Shown piece by piece: positions 1 to 9,000 of a stretch of 64,000 nt of DNA. How positions within the stretch are numbered: position 1 is the stretch's first letter; every line of letters begins with the position of its first letter. A model generated the notes under the pieces. That model saw only the letters and a program-made list of their open reading frames with translations. It was not told the origin of the DNA and did no database searches. Made by a program: the position numbers and the translations under genes. The DNA is from Bradyrhizobiaceae bacterium (GTDB lineage: Bacteria; Pseudomonadota; Alphaproteobacteria; Rhizobiales; Xanthobacteraceae), in NCBI GenBank assembly GCA_003963435.1, contig RXJC01000071.1, forward strand, positions 57,510 to 121,509, given 5' to 3'.

Positions 1-1
1 G

Positions 2-121
2 TCCGGCAGCTCCGCAATCGTCGCCATCAATGCGCTGATGCTCAAGCGCACCAAGCTCGCCGGTATCACACGGCGCAGCACGCTCCAGCCGACGTTGCGC
101 CCAGCTCACGCGGCGAGCTGA
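2..121 (+). CDS. C-terminal end of a heavy-metal P1B-type ATPase (cut by window edge)
   Basis: Only the last 39 residues lie in the window. The frame opens at base 2 and reads SGSSAIVAINALMLKR before ending at TGA. The pattern S-x-S-S-x-x-V-x-x-N-A-L-x-L is what the last transmembrane helix of copper, zinc or cadmium P1B ATPases looks like. This is family knowledge; the catalytic domains are outside the window. The stop lies 14 bases before the TTG of the MFS gene, so the two are probably co-transcribed. Which metal is moved cannot be told. Confidence 0.6.
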   Translation, partial: SGSSAIVAINALMLKRTKLAGITRRSTLQPTLRPAHAAS

Positions 122-135
122 TCGGGGAGGTTCGG

Positions 136-1401
136 TTGCAGAGCCTGACTTGGTACGCGCTCTCCGCTGTGCTGCTCGCAATGTTCGCGATCACCGTCGG
201 CTATGGTATCGTGCTGCCGATCCTGCCGTTCCTGATTGAGCGCCTCGCCGGCACAACGGACGCCACTACCCAATCGTGGCATACCGGCCTGCTGACGGGA
301 ACCTATATCCTTGCCATTTTCCTGTTCGCTCCCTTATGGGGGAAGCTATCGGACCGGTGGGAGCGGCGGCCGGTGCTTCTTCTGGGACTCGCAGGCTTCG
401 CCGCGACAGTAGCGCTATTCTCGTTCGCCGAGAGCCTGCCGCTGCTCTACCTCGACCGCTTCCTCGGCGGCGTTTTCGCGGCCGCGATTACACCGGTTGC
501 CTACGCGCTCGTCGGCGATTATGCGCCGTCGAAGGAATGGCGGGCCCACCGCTTCGCCTTGATCAATGTCGCGGGCACGGCGGGGTTCTTTGTTGGGCCG
601 CTGCTGGGAGGCCTCGTCTTGCGTGCAGGGCGCGAACTCTTCGTCGGAACGCCGGAGGGCGCCTTTTCTACGCCGCTCCTTGCGGCATCCAGCCTCGCGG
701 TTCTGGCCGCGTTGGCGGTCTGGGGTCTCGTACCGCGTACCGCGCGGCACGAGGCAAGTCAGCTGTCCTCGACCGAAAAGCGACGCAACCAGCCGGTCAT
801 GGTACGTCTATGGGGCATCGCGTTCGTGACGGCTGTAGCCATCGGCGCATTCGAGGTCGGACTATCGTTACGCGGCAAGCAAATCCTTGGGATGGATGCC
901 TCTCGCATCGGCATGATGTTTGCCGAGTGCAGTCTTGTGATGTTCGTCGTTCAGGCGCTTGTATTTTCGCCGCTCATCAAGCCAGAGGTCACGCGCTGGT
1001 TTGTTACGCCAGGACTTGCCATCCTGGCGATCGGTCTGGTGGTCGTTCCGTTTACCAGTACCTCCATCACGATGAGCATCGCCGTGGTATTGGTCGCCGC
1101 AAGCGCCGGCATCCTGTCGCCAATCGTCACTTACTGGATATCGCTTGGCGCCGGCGAGACGCAAGGCGCGGATCTCGGGCGTGCCACTGCGGCGGCAAGC
1201 CTCGGACAGGCTATCGGTTCCGCCGCCGGCGGCCTCTTGTTCGACCTTCCAATCCTGCCTGGTGCTGCTTTCACCGTCACCGCGATCGTTGTCCTGGCGG
1301 GTCTCGGTGCGAGTGTGGGGCTGCCCCAGCTTGTGATGTCGCCTCAGACAGCGGTCCGACCGAAGGTTGCCGAGCCGCCCTGCGCATTGCGCGGGCCTTG
1401 A
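136..1401 (+). CDS. MFS transporter (DHA1-like drug/metabolite exporter)
   Basis: This 421-residue protein is mostly hydrophobic, with about 12 predicted membrane helices. Between helices 2 and 3 it carries the MFS signature GKLSDRWERRPVLL (motif A), and helix 5 has the GFFVGPLLGG pattern (motif C) typical of proton-driven exporters of the DHA1/TetA branch. The start is TTG at 136, preceded by GGGGAGG at a suitable distance, and no ATG fits better. It directly follows the P1B ATPase end and precedes the ECF sigma gene with its own promoter. The substrate cannot be read from the sequence; the neighbourhood suggests metal-complex or toxicant efflux. The C-terminal tail after residue 405 is polar and probably cytoplasmic. 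Confidence 0.85.
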   Translation: MQSLTWYALSAVLLAMFAITVGYGIVLPILPFLIERLAGTTDATTQSWHTGLLTGTYILAIFLFAPLWGKLSDRWERRPVLLLGLAGFAATVALFSFAESLPLLYLDRFLGGVFAAAITPVAYALVGDYAPSKEWRAHRFALINVAGTAGFFVGPLLGGLVLRAGRELFVGTPEGAFSTPLLAASSLAVLAALAVWGLVPRTARHEASQLSSTEKRRNQPVMVRLWGIAFVTAVAIGAFEVGLSLRGKQILGMDASRIGMMFAECSLVMFVVQALVFSPLIKPEVTRWFVTPGLAILAIGLVVVPFTSTSITMSIAVVLVAASAGILSPIVTYWISLGAGETQGADLGRATAAASLGQAIGSAAGGLLFDLPILPGAAFTVTAIVVLAGLGASVGLPQLVMSPQTAVRPKVAEPPCALRGP

Positions 1402-1494
1402 TGCATGTGCGACATGCGGTCTGGCTGTGCAGAATAGCAAAGCTCGGCCGGTGTCTCCAACACGCCGCGCGTGCCCTCAATCGCTCCCGGGGCT

Positions 1495-1520
1495 GTAACC
1501 AACCGCCGGTTTCGTGCGAA
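1495..1520 (+). promoter_or_regulatory. ECF sigma-type promoter (GTAACC-N16-CGAA) of the sigma/anti-sigma operon
   Basis: GTAACC at 1495-1500 and CGAA at 1517-1520 are separated by exactly 16 bases. The same motif pair with the same spacing occurs at 2866-2891. This is the promoter form known for SigF-like ECF factors paired with NrsF in Caulobacter. Its position just upstream of the ECF gene implies autoregulation. Confidence 0.7.
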
Positions 1521-1537
1521 TAATAGAGATAGTGGAC

Positions 1538-2095
1538 ATGATAGCGAACGAGGCCGAGCTTAAAGCGCTCATGCTGGCGAGCCTTAACGGCGATGCGGCC
1601 GCGCATCGAAGCCTGCTGAACCAGCTGAGCGGTCGTTTGCGGGCTTATTACAGGGGCAAGCTTTCGCGCCTGGGGCGCGGCGCGACCGAGGCGGAGGATC
1701 TGGTGCAGGAGGCGTTGATTGCAATCCATACGCGGCGGCACACCTATGATCCGTCGGAGCCGCTGACGCCCTGGGTGCATGCCATCGCGCGTTACAAGCT
1801 CATCGATCACCTCCGCCAAACCCGGGCTTCAATGGCGGATGCTCCGATCGATGAAGCCGACGAGGTGCTGGCGCAAGACGATCATATTGGCGTGGAAAGT
1901 GCGTACGACATTCACAGGCTCTTGAACCAACTGCCGGAGAAGATGCGGCGCGCAATCCAGGCCGTGAAGCTTGATGGACTGAGTGTCGGCGAGACGGCGA
2001 CCCGGTACGGTGTGACGGAATCGGCCGTCAAGGTCAGTGTGCATCGGGGGCTCAAGGCACTGGCCGCCTCGATCGCGCGGGAGAAGAAGGCATGA
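1538..2095 (+). CDS. RNA polymerase ECF sigma factor, SigF-like
   Basis: This is a two-domain sigma70-family protein of 185 residues. Region 2 contains EAEDLVQEALIAIHTRR and TPWVHAIARYKLIDHLR (the -10 recognition helix). Region 4 carries the helix-turn-helix SVGETATRYGVTESAVKVSVHRGLK. There are no extra C-terminal domains. I chose the ATG at 1538 because ECF proteins begin shortly before region 2; the GTG at 1514 would overlap the -10 element of the promoter at 1495-1520. The stop overlaps the ATG of the NrsF-like gene (ATGA), so sigma factor and anti-sigma factor are translationally coupled. By analogy with SigF/NrsF it probably responds to heavy-metal or oxidative stress and drives the promoter at 2866. 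Confidence 0.88.
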   Translation: MIANEAELKALMLASLNGDAAAHRSLLNQLSGRLRAYYRGKLSRLGRGATEAEDLVQEALIAIHTRRHTYDPSEPLTPWVHAIARYKLIDHLRQTRASMADAPIDEADEVLAQDDHIGVESAYDIHRLLNQLPEKMRRAIQAVKLDGLSVGETATRYGVTESAVKVSVHRGLKALAASIAREKKA

Positions 2096-2733
2096 AGACG
2101 GATGACTTGATCGCCATGCTCAGCACAAATGTGGAGCAGGTCAACCGTCGACGGCTCGTGCAAATAGTCGCCGCGGCCATCGCGATCGGCGCCGCGCTGG
2201 TTATCGCTGCGGTGTTCGTCGTCCTTGGCATCCGTCCGGACCTGATGAAGACAGGTGCGCTTGCGTTCCTGTTCTTGAAGCTCGTCTTTACACTAACGGT
2301 CCTTGTCCCGGCGTCGGTGTTCTTGATCAGGCTTGCCCGGCCGGGTGGGGAGCGCAAAGCGCGTGTCGCCCTGCTCGTGCTGCCATTCGTTGGCATTATT
2401 GTTCTTGCCGCGGTCAGCCTTGCATTCACGCCGAGTTCGCATTGGGCGACGGTCGCCCTGGGGGACCAGTGGATCGAATGCCTCCTCTCCATTCCGATCA
2501 TTGCCATCGTGCCGTTTGCCGTGATCGTCTGGGCCGTGCGGCAGACGGCCCCCACTGACCTGACCCGGGCGGGAGCTCTCGCTGGTCTGGTCGCCGGGAC
2601 TGTCAGCGCCATCGGCTACGCACTTCATTGCACCGACGACAGTCTGCCGTTCATTGCGCTTTGGTACGGAGGCACCATTGCGCTGTGTACCTTTGCCGGC
2701 GCCAAACTGGGGCCACGGCTCCTGCGCTGGTAG
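2092..2733 (+). CDS. NrsF-type anti-sigma factor (DUF1109), inner membrane
   Basis: The 213-residue protein has a short cytoplasmic N-terminus (MKTDDLIAMLSTNVEQVNRRR), then six hydrophobic segments with short loops. That is the layout of DUF1109/NrsF proteins, which hold an ECF sigma factor at the membrane until stress is sensed. Two cysteines are visible, one near residue 137 (WIECLL) and one near residue 182 (ALHCTD). In the known system paired cysteines are needed for sensing, so their presence is consistent. It overlaps the sigma gene by four bases. Family recognition rests on topology, N-terminal pattern and context. Confidence 0.8.
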   Translation: MKTDDLIAMLSTNVEQVNRRRLVQIVAAAIAIGAALVIAAVFVVLGIRPDLMKTGALAFLFLKLVFTLTVLVPASVFLIRLARPGGERKARVALLVLPFVGIIVLAAVSLAFTPSSHWATVALGDQWIECLLSIPIIAIVPFAVIVWAVRQTAPTDLTRAGALAGLVAGTVSAIGYALHCTDDSLPFIALWYGGTIALCTFAGAKLGPRLLRW

Positions 2734-2865
2734 GCGAGCTCGGCTCGGTCGATCCGAAAGTGCTCATTGTAAGGGGAAACGTCGGTCGACGTCTTGACCA
2801 TGTTTCGTCAGACCAACCGCATCAATTGAGCTTCACATTACATCCATCATCACGCCGCGCACCCT

Positions 2866-2891
2866 GTAACCGACTAGCGGCTTTCTCCGAA
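2866..2891 (+). promoter_or_regulatory. ECF sigma-type promoter (GTAACC-N16-CGAA) of a small periplasmic protein gene
   Basis: GTAACC at 2866-2871 and CGAA at 2888-2891 have the same 16-base spacing as the promoter in front of the sigma gene. The start codon of the next gene is 68 bases downstream, leaving room for a leader of about 60 bases. This makes the 89-residue protein the most likely direct target of the ECF factor. Confidence 0.7.
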
Positions 2892-2958
2892 CTCATAAGT
2901 AGGCGCCAATCAAAGCGCTCTTTGAGATAGCGCAATCACGCGCAACGGGAGAAATACA

Positions 2959-3228
2959 ATGCCGGGATCGAAAACGGGTATCGTTCTTGCTCTTGCGTTT
3001 GCAATGGCGGGTACTGCGCCGACTTTTGCCGGGACCAATGGGACCGATTATCTCAACTACACGGGTGCGGCACGGCGCGGTCAGTCGAGCCTGCAGGCGC
3101 CGCAGCTGCGTGCCGAGCGGCAGGAAGCGTGGGCGAACGCTCGAGCGGCGCTGCCCCGCACGGCACCTGAAGCAGGCGACAGGCCGACCCCGCATCGTTA
3201 CTACGGCGGTCCGAAATCGATGCATTGA
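2959..3228 (+). CDS. Small secreted protein, probable ECF sigma target
   Basis: The 89-residue product starts with a clear signal peptide (KTGIVLALAFAMAGTAPTFA, cleavage likely after TFA). The mature part is polar and ends in HRYYGGPKSMH. A related tail, with two HHY(S/T)GGP units, occurs in the small secreted protein encoded at 11385-11633, so the two may share a ligand or partner. The ATG follows ACGGGAGAAATACA, a good ribosome site. No enzyme motif is seen. Given its ECF promoter and metal-resistance neighbours it may act as a periplasmic stress or metal-binding protein, which is inference. Confidence 0.7.
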   Translation: MPGSKTGIVLALAFAMAGTAPTFAGTNGTDYLNYTGAARRGQSSLQAPQLRAERQEAWANARAALPRTAPEAGDRPTPHRYYGGPKSMH

Positions 3229-3581
3229 CTCCGCGATATGCAGAAGCGGCTGAAACGATGCCGTGTCCCTCGATTTGGAAGCACGGCGTCGCCGCCGATT
3301 TCGCTGGGTTTTCTCGCCGTCCAGGATCGCTCAAGACGCGGTCACGGCGAAGCCAGCAAGATCGATGAAAGTTGCGGGAAAACCAGGTTGGCGTCGCCAC
3401 ATACCGGTCGCTTTGGCGAATGGAAGGTTAACAGGGAATCACGAAGGCAGGACTGATTTGCCGTGCGTTGGCCGGAGGTTGCGCCAGATCAACGACATGC
3501 TCCCTCTATTGATGGTTAGTGGCAAAGGAGCTTGACGACTTGACCGGCGCATCCGATATGGACGGCAGGTGGATAGAACGA
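3229..3581 (+). other. Intergenic stretch without a recognised gene
   Basis: The ORFs offered here (for example 3238-3456 and 3263-3535) are arginine-rich, lack ribosome sites and resemble no family I know. I see no GTAACC-N16-CGAA promoter in this stretch. The last bases carry AGGTGG in front of the next gene. Confidence 0.5.
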
Positions 3582-3965
3582 ATGCGGTTTGTTCGGACCA
3601 TTTTGGCGCTGATAATCGCCCTGTCGGTGGCAATGCTGCCGGTGGCCGGGGCGGCCGCGCCGTTGCCCCGCACGCAAGCAACGACCGACAAGATCACCGT
3701 CCACTCGCACTCAATGTCCGAAATGGCTGAAGCGATGGAGTGTTGTGCGGACCAGGCGACCTCGCCCGGCGTGCGGCCTTGCGATCAGGCCAAAGGTCAT
3801 TGCGATCCAATGGCGTTCTGTGCCGCCCAGTCGGTAAGCCTTGCAGATGCGGCCATCTTTCGGTTTGACCCTCCGAGGCTCGCGGGAAATGCACTTCCTG
3901 TGCCAGGTGATCAGGTCGTGTCTTTGCACGCCGGCAATCCACCCTTCCGACCTCCTCGCGTCTGA
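3582..3965 (+). CDS. Small secreted Cys/His-rich protein, unknown function
   Basis: I chose the ATG at 3582 over the track start because AGGTGG lies just upstream and the resulting N-terminus (MRFVRTILALIIALSVAML) is a typical signal peptide. The mature protein of about 100 residues has a cluster MECCADQ...RPCDQAKGHCDPMAFC with five cysteines plus histidines and methionines, which could bind copper or another soft metal. Such short cysteine-rich periplasmic proteins often accompany Cus/Cop systems. No named family is recognised. It lies just upstream of the FixH-like/CusBA group, on the same strand. Confidence 0.6.
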   Translation: MRFVRTILALIIALSVAMLPVAGAAAPLPRTQATTDKITVHSHSMSEMAEAMECCADQATSPGVRPCDQAKGHCDPMAFCAAQSVSLADAAIFRFDPPRLAGNALPVPGDQVVSLHAGNPPFRPPRV

Positions 3966-4083
3966 TCGTCTCCCAAAACGCTGCCACCGCAAGAGCGCTG
4001 TTGCTCGCGCGGGATGACCGTTGCCGCGCGTCTTCGGCTGTCGCGAAGCCGTGGCTGAGATCAGATTACCAGGAGAAAGACCA

Positions 4084-4479
4084 ATGATTTTGAAGTTCAC
4101 GCGCGTTGCGGCGCTCGCCGCAACCATGAATCTTGCCGGGTCCGCAGTTTTCGCTGCGGCGAGCGATTACGCCTTCGAGCCAGTCAGTGCGGAGATGAAG
4201 AAGGGCGATGACCTCACGGTCGCGGTACGCCTGACCAACAAGGTGACGGGAAAGCCGGTGGCCGATGCAGTGATCGTCCGCACCCGCGTCGACATGGCGC
4301 CGGACGGAATGGCCGAGATGGAATCGCAAGTTGCCCCGCTGCCCGCACCGGAGCCGGGCATCTACGCCTTCAAGACCGACTTGCCGATGGCCGGGCGCTA
4401 TCAGCTCAGCCTCTCCGCCAAGGTGCAGGGCGAGCCGGAGACCGTGACCGGCAAGGTCGTGATCAAGGCAAACAAGTGA
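4084..4479 (+). CDS. FixH/YtkA-like secreted beta-sandwich protein
   Basis: The product is 131 residues from the ATG at 4084, which follows AGGAGAAAGACCA, an excellent ribosome site; the longer track start at 4021 is unlikely. A signal peptide (ILKFTRVAALAATMNLAGSAVFA) leads to an all-beta domain with conserved features of YtkA/FixH-like proteins: DLTVAVRLTNKVTGKPVADAVI, then PEPGIYAFKTDLPMAGRYQLSL. Genes of this type commonly sit beside CusBA-type pumps in rhizobia, where the protein is thought to assist metal handling in the periplasm. It precedes cusB by about 95 bases on the same strand. Confidence 0.75.
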   Translation: MILKFTRVAALAATMNLAGSAVFAAASDYAFEPVSAEMKKGDDLTVAVRLTNKVTGKPVADAVIVRTRVDMAPDGMAEMESQVAPLPAPEPGIYAFKTDLPMAGRYQLSLSAKVQGEPETVTGKVVIKANK

Positions 4480-4575
4480 GGCCTTGCCGACGATTCGACC
4501 ACGAGTCGTCAGCGGATCGCGTCTTCTCCTCCACCCTGGCTCGAACGCTCTGAGCGCCGCCATCATGGTGATACG

Positions 4576-6018
4576 ATGAACAAGAAGTTCGGAATTCTAG
4601 GAAAGTTTGCGCTGCTTATTGGACTGAGTGTCGCCAGCTATTGGTCGGCGCAACAGCCGCTGTTGTCGGAACTCTTGGACGCGGTGAGAACGGCCGGCGC
4701 TGCCGAGCGCACTGTGCTTTACTACCGCGATCCGAGCGGCTTACCGTTCTGGTCGGTGGTTCCCAAGAAAGATAACCAAGACCGCGACTACCTGCCGGTT
4801 TATGCCGACGAAGAGCCGTCGTTTGACCAGCCTACGTCGAAGCTGCGAGCAGCGGAGCCAGGGCGCAAGGTTCTCTATTATCGGAATCCAATGGGACTTC
4901 CGGACACCTCGCCGGTGCCGAAGAAGGATCCGATGGGAATGAATTATGTTCCCGTTTACGAAGGCGACGAGCCCGACGACGGTTCGGTCAAGCTTTCGCC
5001 GGGTAAGATCCAGCGCACCGGTGTGAAGTCGGAACCGGCCGAGCGGCGCGTGATCCACACTTTGGTGAGGGCGCCCGGCACCATTCAGCTCGACGAACGT
5101 CGCATCTCCGTTATCGCGATGCGGGCCGAAAGCTATGTGCAAAAGGTCGCCGATGTCACTACGGGGGCGCGGGTCGCGGCAGGGCAGCCGCTGATGGAGA
5201 TCTACAGTCCCGCCGTCGCAGCCGCCGCGGCGGAATATCTCTCGACCATCAACTCAAAGACGACAGGGGGAATCGAAGAGTACGGCCGCGGTTCGAGACA
5301 GCGGCTGATGAATCTAGACGTTCCGGAGCCGATCATCGTTGCGATGGAGAAGACCCATTCCTTCCCCATCGCCGTACAATGGTCCGCTCCGCGCCACGGC
5401 GTCGTGCTCGAACGCAACGCCGTCGAGGGTATGCGCGCGCAGCCTGGCGACGTGCTGTTTCGCATCGCCGACACCTCCGTCGTGTGGGCATTGGTCGACG
5501 TAGCGGAGCGCGATCTCGGCGGCGTCGCAGTTGGTCAACCCGTTACGGTGCGCGCCCGCAGCTTTCCCGGCCGCGCGTTCAGCGGAAAGATCAGTGTGAC
5601 CTATCCGCAGGTCAATCGGGAGACGCGAACCGCGCGGGTTCGGATCGAACTGACAAACGCGGATCTTAGCTTGCTTCCGGACATGTATGTTGACGCCGAG
5701 ATCGAGACCGGCAGCGGGGCGGCGGTCGTCGCCGTGCCCGACAGCTCTGTGCTCGATACGGGCACCCGGCAGGCCGTTCTGGTCGACAAGGGCGAGGGCC
5801 GCTTTGAACCGCGCCCGGTCAAGCTCGGACGCCGCGGCGATGGCTTTGTCGAGGTGAGGGATGGGTTGAGCGAGGGCGAGCCGGTCGTGACGTCCGCCAA
5901 CTTCCTGATCGATGCCGAGAGCAACCTAAAGGCTGCGTTGAAGAGCTTTGCGGAGGCTGGCAGCCCGCAGGAAAAGGTGGCGTCGAGCGGAATGAAAGAC
6001 ACGGGGGAGCAGCAATGA
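4576..6018 (+). CDS. CusB/CzcB-type periplasmic adaptor of an RND metal efflux pump
   Basis: This 480-residue membrane-fusion protein links the inner-membrane RND pump to an outer-membrane channel. An N-terminal membrane anchor is followed by two copies of a heavy-metal-binding motif (YYRDPSGLPFWSVVPKKD and YYRNPMGLPDTSPVPKKD); the first has lost methionines that the second keeps. Then come the barrel-sandwich region (YVQKVADVTTGARVAAGQPLMEIYSP), a short helical hairpin, and beta-barrel and proximal domains. The stop overlaps the CusA start (ATGA), so the subunits are coupled. No outer-membrane partner gene is present in the window. Copper/silver is the likeliest cargo, but zinc, cobalt or nickel cannot be excluded. 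Confidence 0.88.
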   Translation: MNKKFGILGKFALLIGLSVASYWSAQQPLLSELLDAVRTAGAAERTVLYYRDPSGLPFWSVVPKKDNQDRDYLPVYADEEPSFDQPTSKLRAAEPGRKVLYYRNPMGLPDTSPVPKKDPMGMNYVPVYEGDEPDDGSVKLSPGKIQRTGVKSEPAERRVIHTLVRAPGTIQLDERRISVIAMRAESYVQKVADVTTGARVAAGQPLMEIYSPAVAAAAAEYLSTINSKTTGGIEEYGRGSRQRLMNLDVPEPIIVAMEKTHSFPIAVQWSAPRHGVVLERNAVEGMRAQPGDVLFRIADTSVVWALVDVAERDLGGVAVGQPVTVRARSFPGRAFSGKISVTYPQVNRETRTARVRIELTNADLSLLPDMYVDAEIETGSGAAVVAVPDSSVLDTGTRQAVLVDKGEGRFEPRPVKLGRRGDGFVEVRDGLSEGEPVVTSANFLIDAESNLKAALKSFAEAGSPQEKVASSGMKDTGEQQ

Positions 6019-9000
6019 TCGCCCGCGTCATCGCCTGGTCGGCTCGCAATCTGCTGCTGGTGCTGTTCGGCACCGGCTTTGCTGCGGCAGCCGGCATCTA
6101 CGCGCTCGTGCATCTGCCGCTCGACGCGATCCCCGATCTCTCCGACACGCAGGTAATCGTCTATACCGAGTATCCGGGGCAGGCGCCGCAGGTGATCGAG
6201 GATCAGGTCACCTATCCGCTGACGACGGCGATGCTGACCGTCCCGAAATCGAAGGTCGTGCGGGCCTTCTCGTTCTTCGGTGTCTCCTTCGTCTATGTGA
6301 TCTTCGAGGACGGCACCGATATCTACTGGGCGCGCTCGCGCGTGTTGGAATTCCTCAACAGCGCCGCCTCGCGGCTGCCTGCGGGGGTCACGCCGACCAT
6401 CGGACCGGACGCGACCGGCGTCGGATGGGTGTACCAATACGCCGTGATATCAAAGGAATTGAACCTGGCGGACACCCGCACCATCCAGGACTGGAATCTG
6501 AAATTTGCACTCGCCAAGGCCGAAGGCGTCGCCGAAGTCGCCAGCATCGGCGGCTTCGTCAAGCAGTACAACGTGATCCTTGATCCGCAGCGTATGCGCG
6601 ATCGCGGCATCACCCTGCAGCGGATGCGCGAGGCGATTCGCGCCAGCAACACCGACGTCGGGGGCCGCACGGTCGAACTGTCGGAATTCGAATATGTCAT
6701 CCGCGGCAAAGGTTACCTCAAGAGCATCAACGATCTCGGCAACATCGTGCTCAAGACCAATAACGGTACGCCGGTCTTGCTGCGCGACGTCGCCCGGGTC
6801 GAGCTCGGGCCCGATGAACGGCGCGGCATCACCGAGCTGAACGGCGAGGGTGAGGTCGCGAGCGGCATCGTGCTGCAGCGTTTCGGCGTCAACGCATTGA
6901 ACGTCATCGAAAACGTCAAGACGCGTTTCAAGGAAATCGCGAGTAGCCTGCCGAAGTCCGTGGAAATCGTGCCGGTCTATGATCGCTCGAACTTGATCAA
7001 GGCGGCGATCGACACGCTCAAGCACACGCTGTTTGAGGAAAGCATTGTCGTTGCCCTCGTCTGCGTGGCGTTCCTTCTGCACGTGCGCAGCGCGCTGGTT
7101 GCGATCCTGATGCTGCCGGTCGGCGTGCTGATGGCTTTCGGGGCCATGAAGCTGCTCGGACTGGGATCGAACATCATGAGCCTCGGCGGCATTGCGATCG
7201 CCATCGGCGCTATGGTCGATGCCGCCATTGTCATGATCGAGAACGCCCACAAGCATCTGGAGCGCGCCGAACCCGGCCGGTCGCGGGTTGCGATCCTGAT
7301 CGATGCCGCTTCCGAAGTGGGACCGGCGCTGTTCTTCAGCCTGTTGATCATCACGGTGTCGTTCATGCCGATCTTCACGCTGGAAGCACAGGAAGGACGG
7401 CTGTTCAGCCCGCTTGCGTTTACCAAGACCTTCTCGATGGCTGCAGCAGCGCTGTTGTCGGTGACGCTCGTTCCGGCGCTGATGGTGATCTTCGTCCGGG
7501 GCAAGATCGTTCCGGAGCACCGGAACATCATCAACCGGTTCCTGATCTGGATCTACCGGCCAGTCATCAAGAGCGTGCTGCGCGCAAAAATGTTTGTGGT
7601 CCTGTTGTCGCTCGCAGTTCTGGCGGTGACGATCTACCCGGCGCGTCAGTTGGGTACGGAATTCATGCCGACGCTGAACGAGGGCACGTTGCTCTACATG
7701 CCGACGACCTTGCCGGGCATCTCGGTAACCAAAGCCGCCGAGCTCATGCAGAGACAGGACCAGATCATCAAATCGTTTCCGGAAGTGGCGTCCGTCTACG
7801 GCAAGGCTGGCCGCGCGTCGACGGCGACAGATCCGGCACCGACGGAGATGTTCGAGACCGTCGTCAATCTGAAACCAAAGGAAGAGTGGCGTCCCGGCGT
7901 GACCATCGATAGCCTGATAGCCGAGATGGACAAGGCGCTGCAGTTTCCCGGCGTCTCCAACGCTTGGACCATGCCGATCAAGGCGCGTATCGACATGCTC
8001 TCGACCGGCATACGAACACCCATCGGGGTGAAGGTGATGGGCACCGATCTCGTCGGGATCGACAAGCTCGCCAGGCAGACCGAGCAGGTGTTGAAGGCGG
8101 TACCAGGAACCTCATCGGCTTACGCGGAGCGCAGCATTGGCGGGTACTACCTGGAAATCACGCCGGACCGCGCGGCGCTTTCACGCTACGGTCTCATGGT
8201 GCAGGACGTCCAGGACACGATTGCGACCGCCCTCGGCGGCCAGATGGTGACAACCACGGTGGAAGGCCGGCAGCGCTTCACCGTCAACATGCGCTATCCG
8301 CGCGATCTCAGGGACAATCCGAAGGCGATTGCGAGCGATATCCTCGTCCCACTGCCGGCCGGAGGGGCCGTGCCGCTCGGCGAAGTGGCAACCGTCGAGC
8401 CTGCGCGCGGGCCGACCTCGATCCGCACCGAGAACGGCCAACTGGCGACTTACATCTACGTCGACATCCGCGACCGCGATCTCGGAGGGTACGTAGCCGA
8501 CGCGCAGCGAGCGGTGCAGGCGAGCATCCAGTTTCCGCCTGGCTATTATGTGGTCTGGAGCGGCCAGTATGAATATCTGCAGCGCGCATCGGCACGGCTG
8601 CAGATCGTGGTGCCGGTCACGCTGATCATCATTTTCCTGCTGCTCTATCTCAACTTTCGATCGCTCACGGAGACAGCCGTCGTCATGCTGTCGTTGCCGT
8701 TCGCGCTGGTTGGAGGCTTGTGGATGATGTGGTGGCTTGGCTTCAACCTGTCGGTTGCGGTTGCCGTCGGTTTCATCGCGCTGGCCGGGGTGGCGGCGGA
8801 AACCGGAGTGGTGATGCTGATCTACCTCAACCAAGCGCTCGCCGAAATCAGGGCGAAGCGAGCAGCGAGTGGCCGCGCCCTCACGAAAACCGATCTCCAT
8901 GAGGCCATCATGGAAGGCGCGGTGGAGCGCGTGCGTCCGAAGATGATGACAGTGACCGCCATCATGGCGGGTCTCTTGCCGATTATGTGGAGCACGGGAA

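Noticed and set aside
276-1523. 415-aa plus-strand ORF overlapping the MFS gene
   Set aside because: Arginine-rich shadow frame; the MFS frame has family motifs and a ribosome site.
5601-7520. Long minus-strand ORFs opposite cusB/cusA
   Set aside because: Their composition (His/Arg/Asp-rich) is the usual antisense shadow of GC-rich genes.
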